The notes under the pieces are model-generated. The model saw only the letters and a list, made by a program, of their open reading frames with translations, did no database searches and was not told the origin of the DNA. Made by a program: the position numbers and the translations under genes. A stretch of 64,000 bases of DNA from Runella sp. CRIBMP (GTDB lineage Bacteria; Bacteroidota; Bacteroidia; Cytophagales; Spirosomataceae). Where the stretch lies: assembly GCF_009905605.1 (NCBI RefSeq), contig NZ_JAAAKZ010000003.1, positions 62,001 to 126,000 of the forward strand, written 5' to 3'. Positions 8,034 to 17,859 of the stretch are shown one piece after another (the stretch's first letter is position 1; every line of letters starts with the position of its first letter).

Positions 8034-10607
8034 TTACGCCGAATTCCGCGCGGCGTTGATGATTCCAAACATCGCACGCATCACCAACTTACTGTAAACA
8101 TCCACTTCTGCAGCAGGCAAATCTGCCGATTGAAGCTTTTGGAGTGCATATTGTTGAATCGTCATAAGCGGTAATACAATACGCTCACGTACAATGATGG
8201 ACTCTTTTGTGACGGGATTCTGATTCATCAATTCTTTTTCGCCCGAAAACTCCAGCATCAGATTGATGCTTCGCTCGTATTCTTCAAACATCATGTTCCA
8301 AAGCGTACTAAATTCAGGATTTTCCTTGAGGTATTTTGTAGCGGGATAATATGCCTTCATCAGTGATTGCATGGAGTTTTCAACGAGCGTACGTACGAAC
8401 AGCGAACGCTTGTATAACTTCTTTAACGCGTCCATTTTACCGTTTTTCTTCAATGTTTCGAGGGCAGAACCAAATCCGTAAAAACCTGGAACATTTTGCT
8501 TCATTTGCGCCCATGAGCCTACGAACGGAATAGCTCTTAAATCCTCAAATTTGAGTCCACCGCCACTGCCGCGTTTATCGGGGCGGCTCCCAATTTTGGT
8601 TTGTCCGTAAAAACGAAGCGGCGTTATTTTCTCCAAATACGGTACAAACGTCTTATGGTTTTTCAATCCTAAATAGGCTTCATACGCTACATTAGCCAAT
8701 TCTTCCATTAGGGCCTTATCGGCATCAGAAAGCTGGTCTTTGGTGTTTTTAGCCATAAAAAGGTGATTTTCAAGCCCCGCCGTAAACAATCGCTCCAGAT
8801 TGTACATAGCTGTTGGAACAGTTCCATAATTTGAACTGATGGTTTGTCCCTGAACGGTCAGCTGAATTTCTTTGTCTTCGATATCTTTACCCAACGACGC
8901 ATAGAATGCATGGTTGTTGCCACCCCCACGGCCTGGAGGGCCTCCGCGACCGTCGAAGAAGGTAACTTTGACGTCGTACTCACGCGAGATTTTGGTCAAT
9001 TGTTCTTTAGCCGTAAAAATTGACCAGTTGGCGCGAAGGTAGCCTCCATCTTTGGTCCCGTCTGAAAATCCAACCATGATGGTTTGCTGATTTCCGCGCC
9101 GGGCCAAGTGTTCACGATAATATTTATTCTCGAACAATTGCTTCATTACATCGGCCGCACCCGCCAAATCGTCGACTGTTTCAAACAACGGAACAATGTC
9201 AACGCCGATTTCAGTCGTTTTCCAGACGTTTTTCATCAACGCCAATACTTCTACCACGTTTAAGGCACTGGCGCAGTTACTGATTACATAACGATGCGCA
9301 CCTGATTCTCCATTACGGCGCTGTATTTCACGAATAGCTAACATTGACCCGTAAATATCCTGCGTGATAGGGTCATGAAAATCCGTTTCTGTCAACTCAA
9401 CCTGCAACGAAAGCAAAAAGTCTATTTTACGTTTTTCGTCCCAGCTTTGATAGTCGGTATACGTAAATACGGGAACCTGTTTCTCAATTTTGGTCAATAC
9501 TTCCTCCCACGCAAGTGAGTGTTTTGGACTAACCTGGCGAATATCTAAACTCGCAAAAAAGAACCCAAACAGTTTAATTTTTAGAATGGTATCATCCAGC
9601 GAATCCACAAAAAAGCTGTCGTGGTGTTTTACCAGAACTTCTCTGGCCTGTTGTAAATCACTGAGCAATTCTTCGGCGGTGGCATAATGTTCCTGCTCAG
9701 GATAATAGATGGCATTATTAACTTTTCTCTCTGCGGTAGCAATAAAATCCTCCACACCATCAAAAGTTAACCGGCGCTTTAGGTATTTTATATCACGCCA
9801 ATAACATTTAAGCAGAATCTGGCGCAGGCGGTCGGCTACTTGCAAGGTCACATCAGAAGTGACAAACGGGTTGCCATCACGGTCTCCACCCGGCCAAAAG
9901 CCTAACCGGAAAAGCTCAGTGTGCTGCCATTTATTGATGGGGAAATTAAGCCCTTTCAATAATTTTTTCATTATGGCGGGAATCGCTTCGTAGAACACAT
10001 TCTCCAAAAACCATCCTAACGTCAAGGCTTCATCAAAAGGCGTCGGTTTATTTTTATTGATAAACCCTGTTTTACCTAATTGAAGGAGCAAATTATTGAC
10101 CGTTACAAAATCATTGTCTTTGATGGCTTCCTCTAAATCGGTGATGATACCCAATACTTTTCCTGGATAAAATTGGGTAGGGTGGGCCGTCAAAACGATT
10201 CTCACGCAAAAATCATCCAATTTTTTGAGCAGTTTTTCACGCAGGTCATCACTGTCTACACGGTTCAGAAGTTGCGTAATGGAGCCTGGTCCATTCAAAT
10301 CGTGCGTTTGGTCAAAACCAGCGTCTTCTACTGAATCAAACAAAACTACCTGACGCTCAATAAATTTGATAAAATTGAAAAGCATATCTCGCCTTTCGTG
10401 CTCGGTAGCATGCTCGGTGTATTCTTCAAAAAAAGACTCAATGATTTGTTGCGGGCTGTTTCCTGCTTCAAATCCCTCTTCGCTGGCTTGCACAAGCAGT
10501 GGTAAGAGTGTTCCTGTTCGAAAAATGTCATGAAACGGTAGACTCAGGAACAAGCTGTTGAAGATATTATACTTCGTTACAACAGCGTCTTGATAAACGT
10601 TTGGCAT
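8034..10607 (-). CDS. ppc: Phosphoenolpyruvate carboxylase
   Basis: Fixes bicarbonate onto phosphoenolpyruvate to give oxaloacetate, an anaplerotic step; 857 residues, normal for bacterial Ppc. Recognisable active-site segments are VLTAHPTQFYPGK (catalytic His), WPGGDRDGNPFVT, the phosphate-binding GFSDGTKDGGYL and FFDGRGGPPGRGGG. The family C-terminus is usually RNTG; here it reads ARNSA, a divergence worth noting. The start ATG at 10607 (MPNVYQDAVV) is the only good one. It is monocistronic, divergent from the helix-hairpin-helix gene across a 198-bp AT-rich spacer, and ends at the shared terminator. Confidence 0.96.
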   Translation of the reverse strand: MPNVYQDAVVTKYNIFNSLFLSLPFHDIFRTGTLLPLLVQASEEGFEAGNSPQQIIESFFEEYTEHATEHERRDMLFNFIKFIERQVVLFDSVEDAGFDQTHDLNGPGSITQLLNRVDSDDLREKLLKKLDDFCVRIVLTAHPTQFYPGKVLGIITDLEEAIKDNDFVTVNNLLLQLGKTGFINKNKPTPFDEALTLGWFLENVFYEAIPAIMKKLLKGLNFPINKWQHTELFRLGFWPGGDRDGNPFVTSDVTLQVADRLRQILLKCYWRDIKYLKRRLTFDGVEDFIATAERKVNNAIYYPEQEHYATAEELLSDLQQAREVLVKHHDSFFVDSLDDTILKIKLFGFFFASLDIRQVSPKHSLAWEEVLTKIEKQVPVFTYTDYQSWDEKRKIDFLLSLQVELTETDFHDPITQDIYGSMLAIREIQRRNGESGAHRYVISNCASALNVVEVLALMKNVWKTTEIGVDIVPLFETVDDLAGAADVMKQLFENKYYREHLARRGNQQTIMVGFSDGTKDGGYLRANWSIFTAKEQLTKISREYDVKVTFFDGRGGPPGRGGGNNHAFYASLGKDIEDKEIQLTVQGQTISSNYGTVPTAMYNLERLFTAGLENHLFMAKNTKDQLSDADKALMEELANVAYEAYLGLKNHKTFVPYLEKITPLRFYGQTKIGSRPDKRGSGGGLKFEDLRAIPFVGSWAQMKQNVPGFYGFGSALETLKKNGKMDALKKLYKRSLFVRTLVENSMQSLMKAYYPATKYLKENPEFSTLWNMMFEEYERSINLMLEFSGEKELMNQNPVTKESIIVRERIVLPLMTIQQYALQKLQSADLPAAEVDVYSKLVMRAMFGIINAARNSA

Positions 10608-10805
10608 TGTGGGTTATTTATTAAGGTGGGTAATGAGAAGCGAAGAAAGAAAAAAAATTGTACATTTTCAAGAAAACACCTTAAATATCGCTCACTTATT
10701 TATAATTAACCAGTATTAGCGTGACTTTTAGACTAAAATAGCTTCCAAATAACAAATCTGGAGAATGTACAGGCATTGAGTCTATTCACTACAATTTGTT
10801 AGCTT

Positions 10806-12920
10806 ATGACCCTATTTTTAACCAATAGATTGATTGTAAGCTATGTATGCATGTCGATTATTAGCATACTCTTTTTCACTTATTCAACATGTCAAACACA
10901 CGCCCAGGAGTTTCGTCGTCGAGAAATTGACCCAAATTCAGTGGTTCAAAATTTGCTTCCGATTCAGTCAGAAGACCTAAACTACAATGAAGTATACGAA
11001 AATCTGATTCAACTTTATACCACTCCGCTTGACCTTAATACCTGCACCAGAGACGACTTATCCTCGACTTATCTTCTTAATGAACGTCAAATAAATAGCT
11101 TTTTTGCCTATCGTGAGCAATTAGGGAAGTTGGTTTCCATTTATGAGTTGCAAGCTATTCCTACATTCGACTTGCCAACGATTTATAAAATACTGCCTTT
11201 TGTTACGGTTATTCCTGACAATAAACTGTTATGGAACGATTTGACGAATCCAACTGACCACTATTTATTAATTAGAACCGAACAATCATTGGAACAGAAA
11301 CGGGGTTTTACCAACGATGTGCCAATCTCGCGGGAAGGGGTACCTCAACGCTTTGAAGGAAGTTCTACACAATGGTACGCCCGATATCGGTATAGCAAAA
11401 GTAGAAATTTTAGTCTTGGTTTTACTCTTGAAAAAGATGAAGGTGAAGCCTTTCGATGGCAACCTTCTCAACACCATTACGGGCCAGATTTTATCTCTTT
11501 TCATGCACAAATACAAAATAGAGGACGTATCAAAAACTTCGTTATCGGCGATTATCAACTACAAATCGGGCAAGGACTAATTTTCTCAGCGGGTTTTTCT
11601 TTGGGAAAAGGCATGGAAACCGTTTACACCATTCGACGACCTACCACAGGTGCGCGGCCCTATTCTTCGGTTACAGAATCAGGCTTTTTTCGAGGTACTT
11701 CCTTCACCTATACATTGACTAAACGGCTTCAATTAACGGCTTTGTATTCGAGAGTACGTCGAAGCGGCAGCGTTAGTATTTCAAATGATCTGACGGGCGA
11801 AGAAGTAATCAGCACCTTACAAACAGATGGTTTACACCGAATTCCAAATGAGCTGGCCATCCGCGCCAATGTCGTTGAACAAAATATGGGAGGGCATTTA
11901 TTGTATCAATTCTCAGGCGGTGAAATCGGCAGTACGATACTTTACACCCACTATAGTCAACCGCTTCAACGTGCTGTGGCAGTTCGGAATGAGTATGAAT
12001 TTAAAGGAATACAGAATCTCTTAACGGGTGTTCACGGCAACTATCTTTGGCATAATTATAATCTTTTTGCCGAGGTTGCACGATCGCAAAGCGGCGGGGT
12101 AGGGGCAGTTGCAGGACTTCTGGCCAGCATTAGCAAACGTTGGGATGCGACGTTTTTATTTCGATATTTTGATAAAAACTTTCATAGCTTCTATTCAAAC
12201 GCATTTAGCGAAAGCAGCCGTAACAGCAACGAAACTGGTGTTTACATCGGCGGTAAGTATACAATTCATAAAAAACTTAAAGCGGGGGCTTATATTGACG
12301 GTTATCGATTTCCATGGTTTCGATATTTAGTGGATAAGAAACCCACCTACGGCTATGATTTTTTAGTGCAGGGAACATGGACTCCCAGCAAAAAATGGGC
12401 TTTTTATGCTATTTATCGACAAGAACAAAAAGAACGCAATATTGCCTCTAAACTATCAAAACAGAAATTCGTAACCAACACTAACCGACATCAGCTTATC
12501 TTGAATACTGAGTACAACGCCTCTAAAGTTTGGTCTTTTCGAACCCGTCTTCAAGGAAGCACATTTACCTATAAAGATTTTAAGGTAGACAAAGGCTGGA
12601 TGATTTTACAAGAAATAAACGCTGATTTGGGCAAAATTTCGGCATTGCTTCGATTGTCAATTTATAATACCGACAGTTATGATTCTAGGCAATATGCCGT
12701 TGAGCGTGACGTACTTTATGCCGTTTCTATGCCTGCTTACTATGACTATGGTTTCCGTAATTTTCTCCTTATTAGATACACTCCTCATGCTCGCACCGAT
12801 ATCTGGATTCGATTTGCACGGACCGATATGCCCAATCAAAAAACACTGAGTTCTTATGTTGATGAAATCGATGCTTCACATCGTTCTGAACTAAAATTAC
12901 AGGTTCGGCACCGCTTTTAA
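10806..12920 (+). CDS. Helix-hairpin-helix surface protein, predicted beta-barrel
   Basis: Exported protein of 704 residues of a family common in Cytophagales. A signal peptide ends near CQTHAQ (residue about 34; an internal start at 10851 is also possible). Next comes a ComEA-like helix-hairpin-helix region (about 55-125: TPLDLNTCTRDDLSSTYLL, NERQINSFFAYREQLGKL). The remainder is rich in alternating aromatic/polar strands such as WYARYRYSKSRNFSLGF and ends in LKLQVRHRF, a C-terminal aromatic typical of outer-membrane barrels. HhH motifs normally contact DNA, so an outer-membrane role in DNA handling is an untested idea; biological function unknown. Confidence 0.75.
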   Translation: MTLFLTNRLIVSYVCMSIISILFFTYSTCQTHAQEFRRREIDPNSVVQNLLPIQSEDLNYNEVYENLIQLYTTPLDLNTCTRDDLSSTYLLNERQINSFFAYREQLGKLVSIYELQAIPTFDLPTIYKILPFVTVIPDNKLLWNDLTNPTDHYLLIRTEQSLEQKRGFTNDVPISREGVPQRFEGSSTQWYARYRYSKSRNFSLGFTLEKDEGEAFRWQPSQHHYGPDFISFHAQIQNRGRIKNFVIGDYQLQIGQGLIFSAGFSLGKGMETVYTIRRPTTGARPYSSVTESGFFRGTSFTYTLTKRLQLTALYSRVRRSGSVSISNDLTGEEVISTLQTDGLHRIPNELAIRANVVEQNMGGHLLYQFSGGEIGSTILYTHYSQPLQRAVAVRNEYEFKGIQNLLTGVHGNYLWHNYNLFAEVARSQSGGVGAVAGLLASISKRWDATFLFRYFDKNFHSFYSNAFSESSRNSNETGVYIGGKYTIHKKLKAGAYIDGYRFPWFRYLVDKKPTYGYDFLVQGTWTPSKKWAFYAIYRQEQKERNIASKLSKQKFVTNTNRHQLILNTEYNASKVWSFRTRLQGSTFTYKDFKVDKGWMILQEINADLGKISALLRLSIYNTDSYDSRQYAVERDVLYAVSMPAYYDYGFRNFLLIRYTPHARTDIWIRFARTDMPNQKTLSSYVDEIDASHRSELKLQVRHRF

Positions 12921-13024
12921 AAATGCAATCTGGTATCTACTTCAAGATTGGCATAACTTTTGATAGACTTTTTTCGCTATGGTTATAAACCTAAGTACTT
13001 GTTTATCATCAGTTTCTCACTCGT

Positions 13025-13540
13025 ATGAAGCATATATATAAATTTGCAGTTTTAACTTTAACCATTTCAGTGTCTTTAGCTTGGGTCCTTAATTGTACCA
13101 GTTTTAATGAAGTACAACCGCCCCCACAACTCGCCAATTTTGATAATCTCAACATTATTACTTCTGAGTGGGTTGCCGCAGATCAATGGGTTGCAACCAG
13201 TGTTTTTGGACTTCCGGCAAGAGCCTGTGAAATTAATCAATACCGACTTACCAATGACCTACTAGAAAAAAGTCAGTTATATGTCTATTCAAAAATTGGT
13301 GATAACATCCGTCCTTTACCATTTACAACAAACACCTCAACCGCCGAAATACGCTATGACTATACCGTTCCTAAATCCTCCCAACTGCGTATAGTGACGA
13401 TTGGACTGAAAGGAAAATTTACACCCGCAGAAGAACAAAAATATCGCTACGTACTGATTCCTAATTCATTAGCAAAGAAAATACCAGTGAATATGGGTAA
13501 CTACGATGAAGTAAAGTGGGCTTTTCATTTAAATGATTAA
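13025..13540 (+). CDS. Hypothetical exported protein, possible lipoprotein
   Basis: A 171-residue protein not recognised as a known family. The N-terminus (MKHIYKFAVLTLTISVSLAWVLNC) is a signal sequence; Cys24 could be a lipidation site although the -1 Asn is not standard. The mature part holds a short beta-rich domain including SEWVAADQWVATSVFGLP and a KYRYVLIPNSLAKKI segment. It is 104 bases after the helix-hairpin-helix gene and is followed by a terminator, so it may share that transcript. Confidence 0.7.
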   Translation: MKHIYKFAVLTLTISVSLAWVLNCTSFNEVQPPPQLANFDNLNIITSEWVAADQWVATSVFGLPARACEINQYRLTNDLLEKSQLYVYSKIGDNIRPLPFTTNTSTAEIRYDYTVPKSSQLRIVTIGLKGKFTPAEEQKYRYVLIPNSLAKKIPVNMGNYDEVKWAFHLND

Positions 13541-13568
13541 TTCCACATTCTTTTTTTAGAATTTTAGT

Positions 13569-13614
13569 AAAATTGCCTATACTTGCCACCAACGTGCCAC
13601 GTATAGGCAATTTT
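13569..13614 (+). terminator. Terminator upstream of mraY
   Basis: A perfect 14-bp stem (13569-13582 with 13601-13614) and an 18-base loop lie between the hypothetical exported protein gene and mraY; the right arm ends in TTTT. It probably ends the upstream transcript. Confidence 0.7.
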
Positions 13615-13640
13615 GGCTTTACGCCTAAACAAATTCTATC

Positions 13641-14855
13641 ATGCTTTACTACCTATTTTCTTATTTAGACAAAGAATTCAACTTTCCAGGTGCCGGAGTT
13701 TTCCAATATATTTCTTTCAGAGCCCTTGGTGCCACCATTACCTCCCTATTGATTGCAGCGATTTTTGGGGGGCGTATCATTAATTTTCTCCGCAACCAAC
13801 AAATTGGGGAAACAATCCGAGATTTGGGCCTTCAAGGTCAGATGGAAAAGAAAGGGACTCCTACCATGGGGGGGTTTATTATTTTGGCTTCCTTGCTCAT
13901 CCCTGCCTTATTGTTTGCCAAATTGTCTAATGTATATATTGTTCTCCTGCTGATCACAGCTGTTTGGACTGGCCTTATTGGTTTCTTGGACGATTACATA
14001 AAAAAGTTTAAAAACAATAAAGAGGGGTTACAAGGCAAGTTTAAAGTTGTGGGTCAGGTAGGATTGGGGCTAATTGTTGGGATAACGTTGTCTTTCAATC
14101 AACATGTTAAAATCAGGCAATACGATAAGCCACTTATCAGTTCGGCCATTGGTGAAGTACAGCGTTATACAGATGTCATCAATCCGACAATCACTACTTT
14201 GCCCTTTATAAAAAACAATGAGTTTGATTACTCTTCATTATTATTCGGCTTATTACCAGATAGTTACACATGGATAATTTACACCATTGTAGCCGTTTTT
14301 ATCATTACAGCCGTATCAAATGGGGCAAATATTACGGATGGAATTGATGGTTTGGCGGCAGGAACATCTATCATTATTGCCCTAACACTTGGAGTTTTAG
14401 CCTACATCTCTGGAAACGCCAAATTCTCGCAGTACCTCAATATCATGTATATTCCCAACTCTGGAGAGCTGGTTATATTTATTGCGGCTTTTGTGGGTGC
14501 TTGTGTGGGCTTTTTGTGGTATAATTCTTACCCTGCGCAGGTTTTTATGGGAGATACGGGCAGTTTGATGTTGGGGGGAGTTATTGCGGTTATATCGCTG
14601 GCTGTGCGCAAAGAATTATTAATTCCTATCATGTGCGGCATCTTTCTGGTTGAACTTGTCTCCGTTATTTTACAGGTGAGTTATTTTAAGTATACCAAGA
14701 AGAAATTTGGAGAAGGAAAGCGTATTTTTCTAATGTCACCTTTACACCATCATTTTCAGAAGAAAGGCTATCATGAAGCCAAAATTGTGGCCCGTTTCTG
14801 GATTGTAGGTATTATTTTAGCAATTGCTACGTTAGTTACTTTAAAACTAAGATAA
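13641..14855 (+). CDS. mraY: Phospho-N-acetylmuramoyl-pentapeptide-transferase
   Basis: Integral membrane enzyme that moves phospho-MurNAc-pentapeptide from UDP to undecaprenyl phosphate, making lipid I; 404 residues, normal for Bacteroidota where a longer loop is usual. About ten membrane helices. Active-site motifs: [12 protein letters not shown], the Asp pair in [34 protein letters not shown] and the HHHF near the C-terminus. It normally sits between murE and murD in the dcw cluster; here it stands alone on the plus strand, more than 17 kb from murD and on the other side of the proposed origin. Confidence 0.97.
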   Translation: MLYYLFSYLDKEFNFPGAGVFQYISFRALGATITSLLIAAIFGGRIINFLRNQQIGETIRDLGLQGQMEKKGTPTMGGFIILASLLIPALLFAKLSNVYIVLLLITAVWTGLIGFLDDYIKKFKNNKEGLQGKFKVVGQVGLGLIVGITLSFNQHVKIRQYDKPLISSAIGEVQRYTDVINPTITTLPFIKNNEFDYSSLLFGLLPDSYTWIIYTIVAVFIITAVSNGANITDGIDGLAAGTSIIIALTLGVLAYISGNAKFSQYLNIMYIPNSGELVIFIAAFVGACVGFLWYNSYPAQVFMGDTGSLMLGGVIAVISLAVRKELLIPIMCGIFLVELVSVILQVSYFKYTKKKFGEGKRIFLMSPLHHHFQKKGYHEAKIVARFWIVGIILAIATLVTLKLR

Positions 14856-14875
14856 CCAATTCATTATCAAATATT

Positions 14876-14911
14876 TACGGCCAAAATTCACGGAAGTGTC
14901 TTTTGGCCGTA
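14876..14911. terminator. Bidirectional terminator between mraY and histidine phosphatase gene
   Basis: An 11-bp perfect stem (14876-14886 with 14901-14911) with a 14-base loop. The right arm lies inside the 3' end of the minus-strand phosphatase gene. It is placed to end both convergent transcripts. Confidence 0.7.
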
Positions 14912-15409
14912 CGTTTTTTCTAGCAAAGTAATTTTCTTTCCAAACATCCCTTTGTTGACTGTCACCACCAACAGATTATCATAATCTTCATGTACAATTT
15001 TTGATATGGATGGCTTCGTCCCTAATGCTTGTGCTATTTCTAAAATGGTGTCGCTGTGGCCGACAACTAAGGCGTTTTTTCCTTTTATTTTCTCCAACCG
15101 TTCTACAATGACACTGACGGGTTTGGGTTCATAAATCTCATATTGTTTCCCCAAACGTTCCGTTAAAGGTTGTGCTGTATGGCGATTCCGTTGGTATTTA
15201 CTAACAAAAATGTATTCAATTCCTTTGTTGTAAAGGCTATCTGACAATGCTCTTGCCCGCTGATGTCCACCTTCCGACAATGGCGTATCTGCGCTGTCGT
15301 CTAATCGCTCGGCATGGCGTACGATATAGATTTTTGAGGTATAGCATGAATTCAGGCTAACCATTATGCCGATTGCCAACAATATTTGTTTTAACGTTAC
15401 TTTTGCCAT
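14888..15409 (-). CDS. Histidine phosphatase family lipoprotein (SixA/PhoE-like)
   Basis: A 173-residue member of the histidine phosphatase superfamily, predicted to be a lipoprotein: hydrophobic leader then SLNSC (lipobox Cys at residue 22). The catalytic RHAE motif follows at once (IYIVRHAERLDD), a second Arg is in SKYQRNRHTAQ and the second catalytic His is in VVGHSDTI. The family removes phosphate from small molecules or phosphohistidine; substrate unknown, and export suggests a periplasmic substrate. It starts 38 bases after the stop of the upstream TPR gene, so the two may be cotranscribed. Confidence 0.88.
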   Translation of the reverse strand: MAKVTLKQILLAIGIMVSLNSCYTSKIYIVRHAERLDDSADTPLSEGGHQRARALSDSLYNKGIEYIFVSKYQRNRHTAQPLTERLGKQYEIYEPKPVSVIVERLEKIKGKNALVVGHSDTILEIAQALGTKPSISKIVHEDYDNLLVVTVNKGMFGKKITLLEKTYGQKTLP

Positions 15410-15447
15410 TTCACCTTCAATTGGTTGCTCAATAACTTTTTTTGGAT

Positions 15448-17286
15448 TTAAAGAGTATCCCCTCGTAGTTGCCTGAAACGCTTTCTAGCGTCGGCAGCAT
15501 AGATACTTGCGGGGTATTTTTCGAGCATTTTCTGGTACAACTCCATTGATTTGTCTTTATCTTTAAAGCGATTCTGATACAATTCTGCCATCATAAAAAG
15601 GGCATCATCGCCCAATATGTCGGTCGAAAACTTATCCACAATTACCTGCAAGTTATCCACTGCTTTTTGATTTTCTCCCATTTTAGCATAGGTCCGAGCT
15701 TTCAGCCACAGAATCTCATCGGCAAGCGGGTGATCTTTGTACCTTACAAACATCCCGTCTAAGCGGTCTAGCGCTAGCTGTGTTTGATTTTGATAAAGAA
15801 GCAAGTCGATGGCTGCATATTCCTTCATCGCGTCTTCTGAGGTGTCTAAACCCGTGTTATCCTGAATCAATAAGCTCAGTGCTCCAGCGTCGTTGGCAAT
15901 TTCTCTCGTTGTGGCCATTTTCAGGATGTCCAATAAGGCTTTTGATAACTCAAAATCACCTGTATAATAAAATTGTCGGGCATTGCGGAGTTTAGCTTCG
16001 TAGCCAAGCGGGGTTTCTTTCTGCGATTTTTCAACCTGCGAATACAAAAGTGTCGACTCCCATGGTTCATTTTTTAAGAGAAAAATATCACCCAAGTCCA
16101 ATTTGCATTTATCAACAAAATCGCTTTCTGCCCGGCCTATTTTCACGGCATTCTGCAAGATGACGGTAGCGCTATCTTTTTCATTCAAGTAAAACGCGTA
16201 CAAACTTGCCATACTCCGCATAGCTTCAAGCGTACGATTGTTTTGACCAAGTTCTCCCAACAACTTTTTATAATCTTCAATCAAGCGTCTCACCGACGTT
16301 ATTTCCACGGGAAATGTATTTTTTACTTGTTCTTCTCGCGCCACAATCATCATCCGTCGGGCATAAGGATAGAGTTGTCCTTGTGGATAATCTTTCACGA
16401 CATATTCAAAAGACTGAATGGCTGCCGGGTAATCTTTGTTTTGTAGCGCCAAATTTCCTAAATCAAATACTTTCGTCCCGTTGTATTTAAACCGTCTATC
16501 CAACGCCCTTTCTTGAATGAAAGCTTTACTGAACTGTTTTTTTTGGGTCAAAAACCAAATCAGCATTTCGGCAAAGAAAGGCTCGTTGGGCTGGCGTTGG
16601 ATTTTTTCGTACAGAATCTTTTCAAATTTTGCCTGATCTTTTTCTTCCCGCAGAAAATCTTGAAAATAGTTTTGAATTACTTCCTTGCTTTGAATCGCCA
16701 CACCCAAGCTCAGCAATTCTTCAATCATCTGTTCTGTTTTTCCAGTTTGAGCGTATAAGGCCGCCAATTCCATTTTAAACAAATTATCATTTTTGGCCAC
16801 ATCTCTAGCTTTCAACAGAGTGTTGATGGCTGCATCCGTATTATCTATTTCTCTAAATTCATCAGCTAATTCTTTAAATGCATTCAAATCTTTTGGAGGT
16901 ATTTGGGCAATACTCTCTTGGTATTTTTGAGCGGCTGGCACTGCTTGCCCCATTTGCTCCAACATTCGCCCCCAGTATAGTGTATAGAGGTATCCCACAT
17001 TTTCATCAGATTTCTGCTGACGTTTAAAGAATTTTTCAGCTTCGTCAAAACTTTTGAGTTTGACCATACAGCCCACATACCTCCGCAAATAGATTTTGTT
17101 AAAATCTTTCCGCAAAACTTTTTGATAGAGTGGTGCTACTTTTTCACACTCACCTTTTTGAAAGTATGCATCTGCTAAGTCGGCATCACTTTGGGCGTGG
17201 CTTTCTGTAGACACCAAAAGTAAAATGACCCCAATAAACAGTATCCACAAACGATACGGAGTTGTACACATTTTTCTTGCACCCAT
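15448..17286 (-). CDS. Exported tetratricopeptide-repeat protein
   Basis: About 612 residues. A signal peptide is seen from ATG 17286 or 17271 (CTTPYRLWILFIGVILLL, cut near ESHAQ); longer frames from 17334 run through the AT-rich side of the origin and are unlikely. The rest is a long array of TPR-like helical pairs (for example ADAYFQKGECEKVAPLYQ near the N-terminus and DDALFMMAELYQNRFKDKDK near the C-terminus), so it is probably a periplasmic or outer-membrane scaffold. No catalytic domain was recognised. Its promoter would have to lie within the proposed oriC region, so its expression could be affected by origin activity. Confidence 0.85.
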   Translation of the reverse strand: MGARKMCTTPYRLWILFIGVILLLVSTESHAQSDADLADAYFQKGECEKVAPLYQKVLRKDFNKIYLRRYVGCMVKLKSFDEAEKFFKRQQKSDENVGYLYTLYWGRMLEQMGQAVPAAQKYQESIAQIPPKDLNAFKELADEFREIDNTDAAINTLLKARDVAKNDNLFKMELAALYAQTGKTEQMIEELLSLGVAIQSKEVIQNYFQDFLREEKDQAKFEKILYEKIQRQPNEPFFAEMLIWFLTQKKQFSKAFIQERALDRRFKYNGTKVFDLGNLALQNKDYPAAIQSFEYVVKDYPQGQLYPYARRMMIVAREEQVKNTFPVEITSVRRLIEDYKKLLGELGQNNRTLEAMRSMASLYAFYLNEKDSATVILQNAVKIGRAESDFVDKCKLDLGDIFLLKNEPWESTLLYSQVEKSQKETPLGYEAKLRNARQFYYTGDFELSKALLDILKMATTREIANDAGALSLLIQDNTGLDTSEDAMKEYAAIDLLLYQNQTQLALDRLDGMFVRYKDHPLADEILWLKARTYAKMGENQKAVDNLQVIVDKFSTDILGDDALFMMAELYQNRFKDKDKSMELYQKMLEKYPASIYAADARKRFRQLRGDTL

Positions 17287-17334
17287 TTTAATAATAATAT
17301 ATTTAATTTTTAAACTATTATAATCCATTAGCAC
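17287..17334. other. AT-rich candidate DNA-unwinding element
   Basis: A run of almost pure A/T (about 17287-17325) directly next to the DnaA-box cluster and just upstream of the TPR gene start. Origins place such an easily melted stretch beside the boxes, so it is the best candidate for the unwinding element. Confidence 0.55.
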
Positions 17335-17859
17335 CGGGGATAAGTGGATAAGAAAGTTATCCCCGCGTTATCCACTTATTGTTAAAACGTAAATGTGTAT
17401 AAGTAGTAGGTTTATCCACGTCGTTTTATTTTTATCCACAACTGAAATTACTGTTTTTCAGGCATATCTGCAACTATTCACAATTTGTCGTGGATTGTGG
17501 ATAATTTTGTTCACGTTGTGGATGATTATTTTTCCACATTTAAACATGTTTAAAACGGCTTGAAATGATGTGGGAAATCAGGGTACATTCCCACATTTGC
17601 ATTGTTGATAAATAGTTCTCCACATTATCCAAATGTTATCTACACGTTTTCCCACTACTTATCCACTTACCTATAAACATCTTTATTGGTTATCCACATA
17701 CTTATTCACAAGTTCTCCTCACAATTCTGTTTTTTGTGAAATAGGTGTTCCACAACCTAAAACTTACCTAGCTACTTTTTACACTATCTCAAAAAGTGAA
17801 CCAAACTATATAATAGCTTTTCCACAGAGTGTGAATGATGTGGATTATTTTGTGGATAA
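17335..17859. other. Putative chromosomal replication origin (oriC)
   Basis: A 525-bp largely non-coding stretch crowded with DnaA boxes. Six match TTATNCACA exactly: 17394-17402 (minus), 17432-17440 (plus), 17496-17504 (minus), 17690-17698 (plus), 17702-17710 (plus) and 17851-17859 (minus). At least eight more have one mismatch, for example 17412-17420, 17474-17482, 17517-17525, 17530-17538, 17636-17644, 17659-17667, 17818-17826 and 17839-17847. An inverted repeat (17335-17343 with 17357-17365) lies at the AT-rich edge. mnmG (gidA), a frequent origin neighbour, is 1.8 kb away. The last box overlaps the 3' end of the Ig-like gene. dnaA itself is not in the window. Confidence 0.88.
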
